Virus record (IMG/VR): IMGVR_UViG_3300006802_000032
Span: 1 to 39,231 of that record
Direction: 5' to 3' (one strand)
Source: a virus
Length of the DNA stretch: 39,231 bases
The notes beneath the pieces are model-generated. The model saw only the letters and a list, made by a program, of their open reading frames with translations, searched no databases and was not told the origin of the DNA. Position 1 is the stretch's first letter; each line of letters begins with the position of its first letter. This document shows positions 29,200 through 36,386 of the stretch, in pieces. A program made the translations under genes and the position numbers.

Positions 29200-29349
29200 C
29201 CGGCCACGAGTGCAGCGGCCGGTGGGCAGGCTGTTTGGTAACTGCAGCCGGGCATGCCCGCCTCCAACGCCCACCGACCGCTGCCCTTTCATCGGGGGGT
29301 AGCTTCCTCCTTAGACTTGGGGGCCGGCTTCGGTCGGCCCTCCTTTAGG
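29200..29349 (+). ncRNA. Structured intergenic RNA element with terminator-like hairpin
   Basis: A 16-bp stem with one mismatch (29212-29227 with 29269-29284) encloses two hairpins: GGCTG/CAGCC (29229-29249) and CGGG-CATG-CCCG. An alternative stem CCGGCC/GGCCGG (29200-29222) uses part of the same arm. A GGGCCG/CGGCCC hairpin with a TCCTTT tail follows (29321-29346), just before the GcrA-like gene. On the minus strand the mismatch becomes U-G, so the direction of function is open. Confidence 0.55.
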
Positions 29350-29358
29350 ACCAAGTCA

Positions 29359-29706
29359 ATGATGACGGCCCCGAAACTGATCCGCAAGTTTCCGTCCCTC
29401 TCTGACGCTGAGTTGCAGGCGCGGTTCGGGGTCAGCATCAATGCGCTCCGCATCGCCAGATGGCGCCAAGAGAACTACGCCGCGAACCGTCAACAAGAAG
29501 AGGCAAGGCGTCGTCGCAACGGCATCCTGCCACGCGCCGAACGCTGGCGCCTGCAAAGCGAAGCGATATGGCCTGGCAAAGCCATAGCCATCCTAGAGAA
29601 GCACTGGGGCCGCAAGTCTGCGGCTGAAATCGCTGAATTAGTTGGAAAGTCGCGTAATGCGGTCATTGGCAAGGCCAATCGGCTTGGTTTGCCGCGTCTG
29701 AAATGA
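29359..29706 (+). CDS. GcrA-like DNA-binding regulator
   Basis: A 115-residue protein from ATG 29359, with TAGGA upstream; earlier in-frame ATG codons fall in the structured RNA. Residues 10-40 (SLSDAELQARFGVSINALRI) resemble a helix-turn-helix. The C-terminal part, about 72-115 (KAIAILEKHWGRKSAAEIAE, then SRNAVIGKANRLGLPRLK), matches the N-terminal DNA-binding domain of the alphaproteobacterial cell-cycle regulator GcrA. GcrA works with sigma-70 at promoters with methylated GANTC sites. The phage protein may divert that system to phage promoters. Confidence 0.72.
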   Translation: MMTAPKLIRKFPSLSDAELQARFGVSINALRIARWRQENYAANRQQEEARRRRNGILPRAERWRLQSEAIWPGKAIAILEKHWGRKSAAEIAELVGKSRNAVIGKANRLGLPRLK

Positions 29707-29709
29707 AGC

Positions 29710-29746
29710 GGGCCCGGCTGGAGTTCGCGCTCCAGGGACCGGGCCC
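29710..29746 (+). terminator. Very strong hairpin after the GcrA-like gene
   Basis: GGGCCCGG-CTGGAG around TTCGCG pairs with CTCCAG-(GGA)-CCGGGCCC: 8 bp plus 6 bp with a three-base bulge. It starts four bases after the stop. The downstream run is short (TTGAT), so termination may be partial. Confidence 0.65.
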
Positions 29747-29780
29747 TTGATAGGTGGAAGAAACGGAGCATCCTCCTACC

Positions 29781-29993
29781 ATGACCGAAAATATATCACG
29801 GGCTATTGACAGCGACAAGTCGGCCACGCCGCAGCACGTCGTTTTCCACTGTCCCATGATCGCTGAACGCTCACCACTCGACGAGTGGGCCATCGATCAG
29901 ATCGCCAATCTCTGCCGCCAGGGTTGGCGGTTAAGCCGCTTCCGTTCCGCGTCCCACTTCCACCTGCTCAACCCGATGATGGGGGAAGCGTGA
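29781..29993 (+). CDS. Small hypothetical protein
   Basis: A 70-residue protein from ATG 29781 (MTENISRAIDSDKSATPQHV); GTG 29754 would add nine residues. It contains AERSPLDEWAIDQIANLCRQ, a helix, then GWRLSRFRSASHFHLLNPM. The family is not recognised. It sits between two hairpins, so its level may differ from that of neighbours. Confidence 0.55.
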   Translation: MTENISRAIDSDKSATPQHVVFHCPMIAERSPLDEWAIDQIANLCRQGWRLSRFRSASHFHLLNPMMGEA

Positions 29994-29999
29994 TGAGTA

Positions 30000-30029
30000 A
30001 AGCCGCCGGGTCGTGACCCCCAGCGGCTT
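30000..30029 (+). terminator. Hairpin between 29993 and the winged-helix gene
   Basis: AAGCCGC (30000-30006) pairs with GCGGCTT (30023-30029), and the centre forms a second GGGTC/GACCC-type pairing. There is no T tract. It may separate expression of the replication genes from the regulator genes. Confidence 0.5.
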
Positions 30030-30061
30030 GTGCATGCGTATCGAAATCGAGTGAGACGCAT

Positions 30062-30610
30062 ATGTCAGAGAAACGAGCCGAAATCAAGGCGAATCGGACG
30101 CCTGCGAACTATGGTGGATGGTTCCGGGCCTACAACGGCATCATCGATGATCCGAAGGTGCAGCGGCTGGCCCCGCACTTCTTCAAGGGCTGGATCTGCC
30201 TGCTGTGCCTCGCCAGCGAGCGCCGTGGCCCGCTGCCCGATCTCGACACCATCGCCTTCCGCCTGCGTATCAGTGCCAACGATGCCGAGCAGCTTCTATC
30301 TACGCTGATCGAGGCTGAGCTGATCGAATACACGCAGGTCAACGGGGACCGCGTGCTGGCTCCGCACAACTGGAAAGGGCGCCAGTGGATCACCGAAAAA
30401 TCAACCGATCGTGTCCGGAAATTTAGGCGTCGGAAGAACCATGAAACGCGAATGAAACGCGATGAAACGGTTTCTGAAACGCCTGAAACCTTATCTGAGT
30501 CTGTATCTGCTGTTGAGATATCCTCTACCGTAGCTTCCATCCAGGAAGAGAAGATAAGTTATCTAGGTGGTGAGTACGCACGCACGTCACGTGACGGAGG
30601 TGCGTCATGA
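30062..30610 (+). CDS. Winged-helix replication-initiation-type protein
   Basis: A 182-residue protein. The N-terminal 105 residues (WFRAYNGIIDDPKVQRL, FKGWICLLCLASERRG, LPDLDTIAFRLRISANDAEQ, LIEAELIEYTQV) form a winged helix-turn-helix like that of phage replisome organisers and DnaD-like N domains. A basic segment follows (DRVRKFRRRKNHETRMKRDE), and the tail is acidic. It sits directly before the helicase and primase genes (ATGA overlap), so it probably recognises the phage origin and recruits the helicase. The origin itself is not identified. Confidence 0.7.
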   Translation: MSEKRAEIKANRTPANYGGWFRAYNGIIDDPKVQRLAPHFFKGWICLLCLASERRGPLPDLDTIAFRLRISANDAEQLLSTLIEAELIEYTQVNGDRVLAPHNWKGRQWITEKSTDRVRKFRRRKNHETRMKRDETVSETPETLSESVSAVEISSTVASIQEEKISYLGGEYARTSRDGGAS

Positions 30611-32136
30611 CCACGGCCACCGCCCTCAAGCCGCTCCGTCCGCACCAGCAGCGCGCCATCGACGGCATCAAGCAATCCATCGTGGATGGCCATCGTCGCC
30701 CGATGCTGCAAGCGCCGACCGGAGCCGGCAAGACCGTCATCGCCGCCCACATCGTCGCCGGAGCCCGCGCCAAGTCCAAGCGCCTCGCCTTCTGCGTGCC
30801 CTCCATCGGCCTCGTCGACCAGACCTTCGAGCGCTTCGTCGAGAACGGCATCGACCCCGCCGACATGGGCGTGATCCAGGCCGATCATCCCTGGAAGCGA
30901 CCGCACGCGCCGATCCAGATCGCGACCGCGCAAACGCTCGCCCGCCGTGACCGGCCCGATGTGGACCTCGTGGTCATCGACGAAGCCCACGTGATGCACA
31001 AGGTCTATCAAACCTGGATGGACGAACAGCCCGACCGGATATTCATCGGGCTTTCGGCAACGCCCTGGTCGCGCGGTCTCGGCCGGCGCTTTGACGACCT
31101 CATCAAGCCGACCTCGACCTCGGAGCTGATCGGGGAAGGCTACCTGTCGCCGTTCCGCGTGTTTGCCCCAACGCATCCGGACCTGTCTGGCATCGCCACG
31201 GTTGCCGGCGACTACCACGAGGGCCAGATTGCCGAGCGCATGAGCCGGGCGACCATCGTTGCCGATGTCGTGACCTCGTGGCTGGCGCGCGGACAGGACC
31301 GGCCAACGCTGTGCTTCGCCGTCAACCGCGCCCATGCCCAGCTTCTCGCCGGGCAGTTCCGCGAAGCCGGCGTGCCGACAGCATACGTCGATGCTGACAC
31401 GCCGCGCGAAGAGCGCGAACGCATTGGCCGCGAGCTAGAAGCCGGCCGGATCAAGGTCGTGGTCAACATCGGCTGCCTGACGACCGGCATCGACTGGGAC
31501 GTGCGGTGCCTGATCCTCGCCCGCCCAACGAAATCCGAGATGCTGTTCGTGCAGATCATCGGCCGCGCCCTGCGCACGGCGGCCGGAAAGGATCACGCGA
31601 TCATCCTCGATCATTCCGACACGCACCTGCGGCTCGGCATGGTCACGGATATCGATTTCGATGACCTCGACGATGGCAAGTCGAAAGCCACCGCAGAATG
31701 CCGCAAGCGGGAGGACACGATCCCGAAACCGCGGGAGTGCCAGAAGTGCGCCGCGTTGGTGCCGGCGGCGATGAAGGAATGCCCGTGCTGCGGAACCATC
31801 GCGCCGCGTCCGACCGGGGTCCGCGTCGAGGATGGCGATCTCACCGAGTTCGGTCCCCGCCGCAACAAGGGCGAACCGCTGACTGTCCGCGAGATGATCG
31901 CCGGTCAGGGCAAGACTGCGGTCTACATGCAGTTGCTCTGGTACGCCGACGAACGTGGCAGATCGCATGGCTGGGCAGGGCACGCCTACAAGGAAATCTT
32001 TGGGTGCTGGCCGCGCGGAATTTCCAAGTACGGCGGTTTGGAACCGACGCCGCTGATGCGCTCGTGGCTGCGATCCCGAGATATTGCCTACGCCAAGAGC
32101 AAGGCCCGGCAAGCGGAGGTGCGCCATGCCGTTTGA
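30607..32136 (+). CDS. DEAH-box superfamily 2 helicase
   Basis: A 509-residue protein with all key helicase motifs. Walker A is APTGAGKT (36-43), the DEAH box lies at 125-128 in LVVIDEAHVM, motif III is SATPWSRG (150-157), and motif VI-like QIIGRALRTA follows TTGIDWDVRCLILARPTKSE. A cysteine cluster (CQKCAALVPAAMKECPCCG at about 377-395) forms a zinc ribbon. The C-terminal 100 residues are a separate domain. It unwinds DNA during replication or repair and could serve as the replicative helicase, although the family is more often a UvsW-like type. It overlaps the next gene by 11 bases. Confidence 0.88.
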   Translation: MTTATALKPLRPHQQRAIDGIKQSIVDGHRRPMLQAPTGAGKTVIAAHIVAGARAKSKRLAFCVPSIGLVDQTFERFVENGIDPADMGVIQADHPWKRPHAPIQIATAQTLARRDRPDVDLVVIDEAHVMHKVYQTWMDEQPDRIFIGLSATPWSRGLGRRFDDLIKPTSTSELIGEGYLSPFRVFAPTHPDLSGIATVAGDYHEGQIAERMSRATIVADVVTSWLARGQDRPTLCFAVNRAHAQLLAGQFREAGVPTAYVDADTPREERERIGRELEAGRIKVVVNIGCLTTGIDWDVRCLILARPTKSEMLFVQIIGRALRTAAGKDHAIILDHSDTHLRLGMVTDIDFDDLDDGKSKATAECRKREDTIPKPRECQKCAALVPAAMKECPCCGTIAPRPTGVRVEDGDLTEFGPRRNKGEPLTVREMIAGQGKTAVYMQLLWYADERGRSHGWAGHAYKEIFGCWPRGISKYGGLEPTPLMRSWLRSRDIAYAKSKARQAEVRHAV

Positions 32137-33049
32137 ACAGCGCATCCAAGACAAGGCTATCGGCCGCTGGCGCACGCTGCTTCCCGCGCTAGGCATCCAC
32201 GATCGGTTCCTGACCAATCGGCACGGCCCGTGTCCGATCTGCGGCGGCACTGATCGCTTCCGCTGGGACGATAAGGCTGGCTCTGGATCATACTACTGCA
32301 ACCAGTGCGGACCCGGCTCCGGCGTCGACCTCGTGATGAAGGCGAGGCGCGTGCCCTTCATTGAGGCCAAGCGACTGATCGAGCAGCATCTTCCGCAGTC
32401 GCCGGTGATCGCCCCCAAGGCGCGGCGCGATACGAGCTTCGAGACGCTGACGGCGATCTGGCAGCGGGCGCAGCGGCTCACCGGCAATGAGCCGGCCTCC
32501 TGGTATCTTGCCCGCCGTGGCTTGCCGCATGACAGCCCGTCGCTGCGCTTCCTGCCGCGGTTCACCTACTATCACGACGACAAGAGCAAGACCGAGCACC
32601 CGGCCATGCTCGCGCTGTTCGTGTCGCCGGATCGCACCGTGCATACGATCCAGTACACCTACCTGGATGGAGCGGGCCGCAAAGCTGATGTTCCCGAGCC
32701 GCGCAAGCTGGCTCCCGCCAAGATCCCGACAGGTGGTGCCGTTCGTCTCGCCTCATCGGCCCAAACGATGGGCATCGCTGAGGGGGTCGAGACGGCACTC
32801 GCGGCGGCAAAGCTGTTCGAGGTTCCCGTGTGGTCGGCGCTGTCGGCTGGGGGGCTCGTCAAGTGGCAGCCGCCGGAGACGGCACGGCACATCATCGTGT
32901 TCGGAGACAACGATGCAAATGCGACGGGGCAAGCCGCGGCGTGGTCGCTCGCGCACCGCTTGATTGCCGAGGGGCTGACGGCGGAGGTTCGCGTTCCTGA
33001 CGAGCCGGGCACAGACTGGAACGATGTTTTATCGGCGGAGGCGGCATGA
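32126..33049 (+). CDS. Primase with zinc finger and TOPRIM domain
   Basis: A 307-residue protein from ATG 32126 with GCGGAGG upstream. An N-terminal zinc finger (C36, C39 in PCPICGG and C58, C61 in YYCNQCG) is followed by a linker and a TOPRIM domain with E219 (GIAEGVETALAAAK) and the D261/D263 pair (VFGDNDANATG). This is the layout of phage and plasmid primases that make RNA primers for lagging-strand synthesis. With the winged-helix and helicase proteins it forms the replication module. No DNA polymerase is encoded here. Confidence 0.87.
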   Translation: MPFEQRIQDKAIGRWRTLLPALGIHDRFLTNRHGPCPICGGTDRFRWDDKAGSGSYYCNQCGPGSGVDLVMKARRVPFIEAKRLIEQHLPQSPVIAPKARRDTSFETLTAIWQRAQRLTGNEPASWYLARRGLPHDSPSLRFLPRFTYYHDDKSKTEHPAMLALFVSPDRTVHTIQYTYLDGAGRKADVPEPRKLAPAKIPTGGAVRLASSAQTMGIAEGVETALAAAKLFEVPVWSALSAGGLVKWQPPETARHIIVFGDNDANATGQAAAWSLAHRLIAEGLTAEVRVPDEPGTDWNDVLSAEAA

Positions 33050-33276
33050 CCTGGATTCACGCTGGAGACGCGGCCCACCGCGTCGTCAATCGCATCAAGC
33101 TCATTCACGAGCTGCGCCGCTCGGCAGAGCTTTCCGAGTCTCCCCGCGATCGCATGGCGCTGACATCAGCCGCCGACATTATCGAAGCACAACAAGCCGA
33201 GCTTTCGGAACTGCGACGGCAGCTCAACGTCTCAATCGAGCGGCAGGCGGAAGACAGGGAGTGGGCAGCAATATGA
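33046..33276 (+). CDS. Small coiled-coil protein after the primase
   Basis: A 76-residue protein overlapping both neighbours by four bases. It has helices HRVVNRIKLIHELRRSAELS and a coiled-coil end (AQQAELSELRRQLNVSIERQ). The function is unknown; co-translation with primase suggests a replication accessory. Confidence 0.6.
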   Translation: MTWIHAGDAAHRVVNRIKLIHELRRSAELSESPRDRMALTSAADIIEAQQAELSELRRQLNVSIERQAEDREWAAI

Positions 33277-33425
33277 CACCTTGGACCAAAGACGAAATCA
33301 CCTTGGTCATTCGACTGTGGGATGAAGGTCTATCCGCCTCCGAGATCGGCGCGCGACTTGATCCCCGTCGGTCCCGCAATGCCGTCATCGGCAAGGTGCA
33401 TCGCCGTCTTGTTTGGCGCCATTAG
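33273..33425 (+). CDS. Mini-GcrA: isolated GcrA DNA-binding domain
   Basis: A 50-residue protein from ATG 33273, overlapping the previous stop. Its sequence (MTPWTKDEITLVIRLWDEGL, SASEIGARLDPRRSRNAVIG, KVHRR) is the N-terminal helical domain of GcrA with the SRNAVIGKVHR signature. The long C-terminal part that contacts sigma-70 in host GcrA is missing. It may compete with host GcrA for DNA, or act with the longer GcrA-like protein at 29359. Confidence 0.75.
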   Translation: MTPWTKDEITLVIRLWDEGLSASEIGARLDPRRSRNAVIGKVHRRLVWRH

Positions 33426-33516
33426 GGAGGGCGGATGGCCCATCGCCGTCATCGCTGTCTTCTCGTTCTGGTGCGTGTTTGGCTTTTGCTACCTGATGAT
33501 TAATCGCAAAGACTGA
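33379..33516 (+). CDS. Small single-pass membrane protein
   Basis: A frame ending at 33516 with a clear transmembrane helix (WPIAVIAVFSFWCVFGFCYLM) and the end INRKD. ATG 33379 gives 45 residues but overlaps the mini-GcrA gene; a rare start nearer the AGGGAGG at 33424 is possible. The start is uncertain, but the membrane helix is clear. It is in the early operon. Confidence 0.45.
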   Translation: MPSSARCIAVLFGAIREGGWPIAVIAVFSFWCVFGFCYLMINRKD

Positions 33517-33548
33517 GCGTGCGCGTCCCTAACAAGGGAGCCAATACA

Positions 33549-34052
33549 ATGTCCACCGACATCATCATTCCGACCAAGGAGCGCCTGCGCCGCGATCAAT
33601 TCGAGGCCCCACACGTCGATCAGAAAACAGATCGCCGCGCATTCAAAGCCCTAACCGTGCCAGAACAGCTCGGCCTCCACCCTCACCTCTGTGACGCCTA
33701 CGACGATTTCGTCGCGGCTGTTGATCAGGCAACCGCCGTCAGGGCTGGCGTCGGAGACTACGGGGAGCGCGTCAACGGAGGGTCTGATCCACATGGCTCA
33801 ATGGCCGCCCTGGCAGATCGGCGCATCAAGGCGAGCATGGAGGTCCTGAGGGTGGTGCATGCGATCACCGACGCCAAAACCGCCCATGTCCTGATCCGCC
33901 TCCTGGCCGGCGACAAGCCCGAAGCCATCGGGCGGGGCGTTCTCGGGTATGCCAACCGTCCCCAGGCCAAGGCTGCTGCCGAACAGCGTATCGAGATGGC
34001 CTGTACCGCTCTGGCCATAGGCTATGGATATATTCGCCCCGGCGTTCCGTGA
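33549..34052 (+). CDS. Helical hypothetical protein, last of the early rightward operon
   Basis: A 167-residue protein from ATG 33549 with AAGGGAGC upstream. It contains the segments QLGLHPHLCDAYDDFVAAVD, DRRIKASMEVLRVVHAITDA and HVLIRLLAGDKPEAIGRGVL, then IEMACTALAIGYGYI. It looks fully helical and is followed by a strong terminator. The family is not recognised. Position at the end of the early operon suggests a transition function, but that is speculation. Confidence 0.6.
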   Translation: MSTDIIIPTKERLRRDQFEAPHVDQKTDRRAFKALTVPEQLGLHPHLCDAYDDFVAAVDQATAVRAGVGDYGERVNGGSDPHGSMAALADRRIKASMEVLRVVHAITDAKTAHVLIRLLAGDKPEAIGRGVLGYANRPQAKAAAEQRIEMACTALAIGYGYIRPGVP

Positions 34053-34106
34053 AGCCTTGACGCCGTAACGCAAATCAGGCAGCAAAAAGGCACGCTGCAA
34101 TAATTG

Positions 34107-34150
34107 GACCCGCCCGAGACGCCTTCACTGGCTCCGGCGGGTCTTCTTAT
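34107..34150 (+). terminator. Rho-independent terminator of the early rightward operon
   Basis: A perfect 8-bp stem GACCCGCC (34107-34114) with GGCGGGTC (34136-34143) is followed by TTCTTAT. This is the only hairpin in the window with a proper T-rich tail on the coding strand. It separates the replication genes from the membrane and packaging genes. Confidence 0.8.
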
Positions 34151-34212
34151 TGGTGCGAACGCCACTCACTGACATTCCGACCCTACACCCCGCCACCTGA
34201 ACGGAGGCTGAC

Positions 34213-35184
34213 ATGCCACGCCGGACATGGTCTCAATGGGCGCAGTCGCGCTCAGCTCACGTTTGGGTAGGAGAAGGGGTTATCGCGTTTGCCCTCTGCT
34301 GCTTTGCGGTCTCGGCCTACTTCAACGCTCGCTATGCCGGCAGTCTCGGCCAAGACGATGCGATGCAGACGGCCATGAAGATCGCCGGGTTTAGCATCGC
34401 CGCCCTGCTCGCCCTGCTTGCCATCGGTAAGCATCTGATCGATACCGACAAGTTTCACGGCGTTAAGGCTAAGGCTCTGATCCTCGTGGCATGTCTGGCC
34501 GTAGTTGAAGTCTGGTCCGCGATGGGTTCCATCGTCACCGGCCGCAGCGATATGGTCGGTTCCCGCAAGATCGAAGCAACATCGGTTGCCAACGCAACGG
34601 CAGACCGAACGCGTTTGCAGGCCGAGCTTGCCAAGCTCAAATCAACCCCGCCAGCGGCCACGCTTCGCGCCCAGATCCAGGGTATGCAGGCCCAGACGTT
34701 CTACAAAGCCACGAACGCCTGCACCACGAACACAGGCCCATATAACAACTCATGCCGCCGATATGCCTCTGTCGCCGCCCAGCTCGGCACGGCAGAGCGC
34801 AAGGAAAGCCTAGAGGCGCAGCTTGCGGCGGCAACCGGCACCATCGCCCATGCCAAGGGCGCGGCGCAGTCCGGCGCTGATCCCCAATCGGCCGCCCTTG
34901 CCACAACGCTCGGATTCATGGGCATCATGGCGAGCCCTGACACTATCGGTCTGCTGGCCCCGCTCGGCATCGCCCTTGTTCTGATGCTTGCTGGCTGGTG
35001 GGGAATCGAGATCGGGTTCGCCATTCGCGGGATCGAACTCGTGGCCGGCGCTGCAAGACCCGCCGCCGCACTCAACGACAACGTGCGGCAGTTCCAGGCG
35101 CCATCGTCAACTTACAGCCCTCCGAATGGGCCACTGTCTCGCATCGAGTGGAGCGGGCAGACCAGCATAGCTAAGGTGGCATGA
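34213..35184 (+). CDS. Multi-pass membrane protein with periplasmic/cytoplasmic coiled coil
   Basis: A 323-residue protein with a CGGAGG site before ATG 34213. Transmembrane helices at about 20-38, 57-73, 86-106 and 245-268 (GVIAFALCCFAVSAYF, AGFSIAALLALLAIG, ALILVACLAVVEVW, LLAPLGIALVLMLAGWW). Between helices 3 and 4 lies a long soluble, partly coiled part (RTRLQAELAKLKSTPPAATL, ERKESLEAQLAAATGTIAHA) with three cysteines. I recognise the overall type from other rhizobial phages; no function is established. It might act in membrane take-over or exclusion. Confidence 0.65.
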   Translation: MPRRTWSQWAQSRSAHVWVGEGVIAFALCCFAVSAYFNARYAGSLGQDDAMQTAMKIAGFSIAALLALLAIGKHLIDTDKFHGVKAKALILVACLAVVEVWSAMGSIVTGRSDMVGSRKIEATSVANATADRTRLQAELAKLKSTPPAATLRAQIQGMQAQTFYKATNACTTNTGPYNNSCRRYASVAAQLGTAERKESLEAQLAAATGTIAHAKGAAQSGADPQSAALATTLGFMGIMASPDTIGLLAPLGIALVLMLAGWWGIEIGFAIRGIELVAGAARPAAALNDNVRQFQAPSSTYSPPNGPLSRIEWSGQTSIAKVA

Positions 35185-35429
35185 TGAGCCAGGACGCAAA
35201 GCTGCTTCCTATCGTCAAGGCGAAACTGGACAAGGCTAAGGGACTATCCGTTCTTATCGACGGTCCCCTATCCTTCTGCATGTGGGTCGCCGTGGCCACG
35301 CTCACGGCCATCTTCATTGCCACGGTCGCCAAAACAGCGGGGATTTATCCCAAGTGGATGATTATACCCACTGCGGAATACCTGCAACTGCTGTATGCTG
35401 CAGGGGTGGTGTATCTGCTGAGGCATTGA
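35181..35429 (+). CDS. Small membrane protein with two helices
   Basis: An 82-residue protein overlapping the previous stop (ATGA). The hydrophobic segments are LSFCMWVAVATLTAIFIATV and YLQLLYAAGVVYLL. The last 12 codons and stop lie in the first copy of the 39-bp repeat that also carries the next gene's ribosome site. The function is unknown. Confidence 0.6.
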   Translation: MMSQDAKLLPIVKAKLDKAKGLSVLIDGPLSFCMWVAVATLTAIFIATVAKTAGIYPKWMIIPTAEYLQLLYAAGVVYLLRH

Positions 35430-35433
35430 GATG
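35395..35433 (+). repeat. 39-bp direct repeat, copy 1
   Basis: Identical to 35735-35773. It contains the end of the membrane-protein gene, a GAGG ribosome site and the ATG of the helix-turn-helix gene. The two copies are 340 bp apart, start to start. Confidence 0.9.
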
Positions 35434-35733
35434 ATTCCTATCCACAAGACAAGGACGAACTACATTGCGGCATCGTCTCGCCGAGACGAAGTTCTTCATC
35501 GAAGGCTATGTGGCGAAACTCAGTCTAGTATCGCCAAAAGCCTTGGCGTTTCGGTCGGCCGTGTTCGGCAGATGGAAGCGTTAGCCTTCAAGAGGTGGTA
35601 TGATGTGTGTCACGAAGTGTCATGCGCCATTGATAGCCTTGAAAATGAGGCGGGTGCTTTGTCTCGGATGGAAGCCGCGATAGCAAGCGGTTCATTCAAT
35701 CCTGACCGCAGACGGCAAGAGAAGCATAAGTGA
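35431..35733 (+). CDS. Sigma-70 region-4-like helix-turn-helix protein
   Basis: A 100-residue protein. Residues 20-57 (EVLHRRLCGETQSSIAKSLG, then VSVGRVRQMEALAFKRW) match region 4 of sigma-70 factors: the VS..RVRQ.E..A...W pattern is that of the recognition helix for -35 elements. The rest is helical, with no region 2, so it is not a full sigma factor. It could be a phage regulator acting on late or host promoters. The gene is bounded exactly by two perfect 39-bp repeats. Confidence 0.72.
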   Translation: MIPIHKTRTNYIAASSRRDEVLHRRLCGETQSSIAKSLGVSVGRVRQMEALAFKRWYDVCHEVSCAIDSLENEAGALSRMEAAIASGSFNPDRRRQEKHK

Positions 35734-35734
35734 C

Positions 35735-35773
35735 ATGCTGCAGGGGTGGTGTATCTGCTGAGGCATTGAGATG
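35735..35773 (+). repeat. 39-bp direct repeat, copy 2
   Basis: Perfect copy of 35395-35433. It places a GAGG ribosome site and ATG in front of the Tat-like gene at 35771. The two copies have different bases on both sides, so the repeat is exactly 39 bp. Confidence 0.9.
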
Positions 35774-36031
35774 GACGTTTCCCGCCGTGGTCTGTTGACC
35801 GGCCTGGCTTCGCTTCTCGCGGCGCCTGCTATTGTCCGCGTCACCAGCTTAATGCCGGTGAAGGCGTTGGGTCCGCCTGAATTGGTTCTGCCGTACACCT
35901 ACGGTGAAAATGAAACATTCTCACAGTTGGTAACGCAGACAATGAGGCGTCATCGGAGCCTGGTTATAGCTAACATCACTGAAAACAACGCCCTGCTGAG
36001 CATGCTCAAAGAGCGCAACCGGTTGACCTAG
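35771..36031 (+). CDS. Tat-like leader fused to a major-capsid N-terminal fragment
   Basis: An 86-residue protein with two parts. Residues 1-31 look like a twin-arginine signal: SRRGLLTG with R5-R6, a hydrophobic run (LASLLAAPAIV) and APAIVRVTSLMPVKA, a start that recurs in small phage proteins. Residues 46-86 (ENETFSQLVTQTMRRHRSLV, NITENNALLSMLKER) align with residues 5-43 of the major capsid protein (about 21 identities in 38 positions), then stop. At DNA level the two copies are divergent, so this is not a recent duplication. It may be a remnant, an assembly factor or a secreted peptide. Confidence 0.7.
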   Translation: MDVSRRGLLTGLASLLAAPAIVRVTSLMPVKALGPPELVLPYTYGENETFSQLVTQTMRRHRSLVIANITENNALLSMLKERNRLT

Positions 36032-36068
36032 CAACTAGTCTTTGAATTGAAATCGGAGAAATCAAACC

Positions 36069-36386
36069 GTGCCGCGCGGTGGTGCAAGAGCAGGTGCAGG
36101 ACGCAAGAAGGGCGCCAAGTCCAAAATGAGCGAGCTTCGGCAACGGATCGCAACCATGGCCGTGCTGGAAGCCGAAATCACGCCGTTGCACGTCATGCTG
36201 CAGGCCATGGCCAACGCCTGGAACCGGGGCGACCAAGACAAAGCGGCAGCATTCGCTAAAGAGGCAGCGCCCTACGTTCACCCGCGCCTCGCCAACATCG
36301 AGCACAAGGGCGATCCTGAAAACCCGCTTGAGACCGTCACACGGATCGAACTCGTTGCGCCTACGCCAGGGCATGGCAATCGATGA
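36069..36386 (+). CDS. Putative terminase small subunit
   Basis: A 105-residue protein from GTG 36069 with CGGAGA upstream. The start (MPRGGARAGAGRKKGAKSKM) has the G-R-K-rich DNA-binding tail typical of small terminase-type proteins. The centre is helical (VMLQAMANAWNRGDQDKAAA), with APYVHPRLANIEHKGDPE near 74-91. The small subunit recognises the packaging site and stimulates the large subunit, and it lies just upstream of it. The packaging site is not identified. Confidence 0.7.
   Translation: MPRGGARAGAGRKKGAKSKMSELRQRIATMAVLEAEITPLHVMLQAMANAWNRGDQDKAAAFAKEAAPYVHPRLANIEHKGDPENPLETVTRIELVAPTPGHGNR

Noticed and set aside
30559-31335. Long minus-strand frame (258 codons) across the helicase gene
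   Set aside because: It is fully antisense to a gene with clear helicase motifs and contains no recognisable domain. High GC creates such antisense frames.
31435-32250. Long minus-strand frame (271 codons) across the helicase/primase junction
   Set aside because: Antisense to two well-supported genes with catalytic motifs, and no ribosome site or neighbour in that direction.
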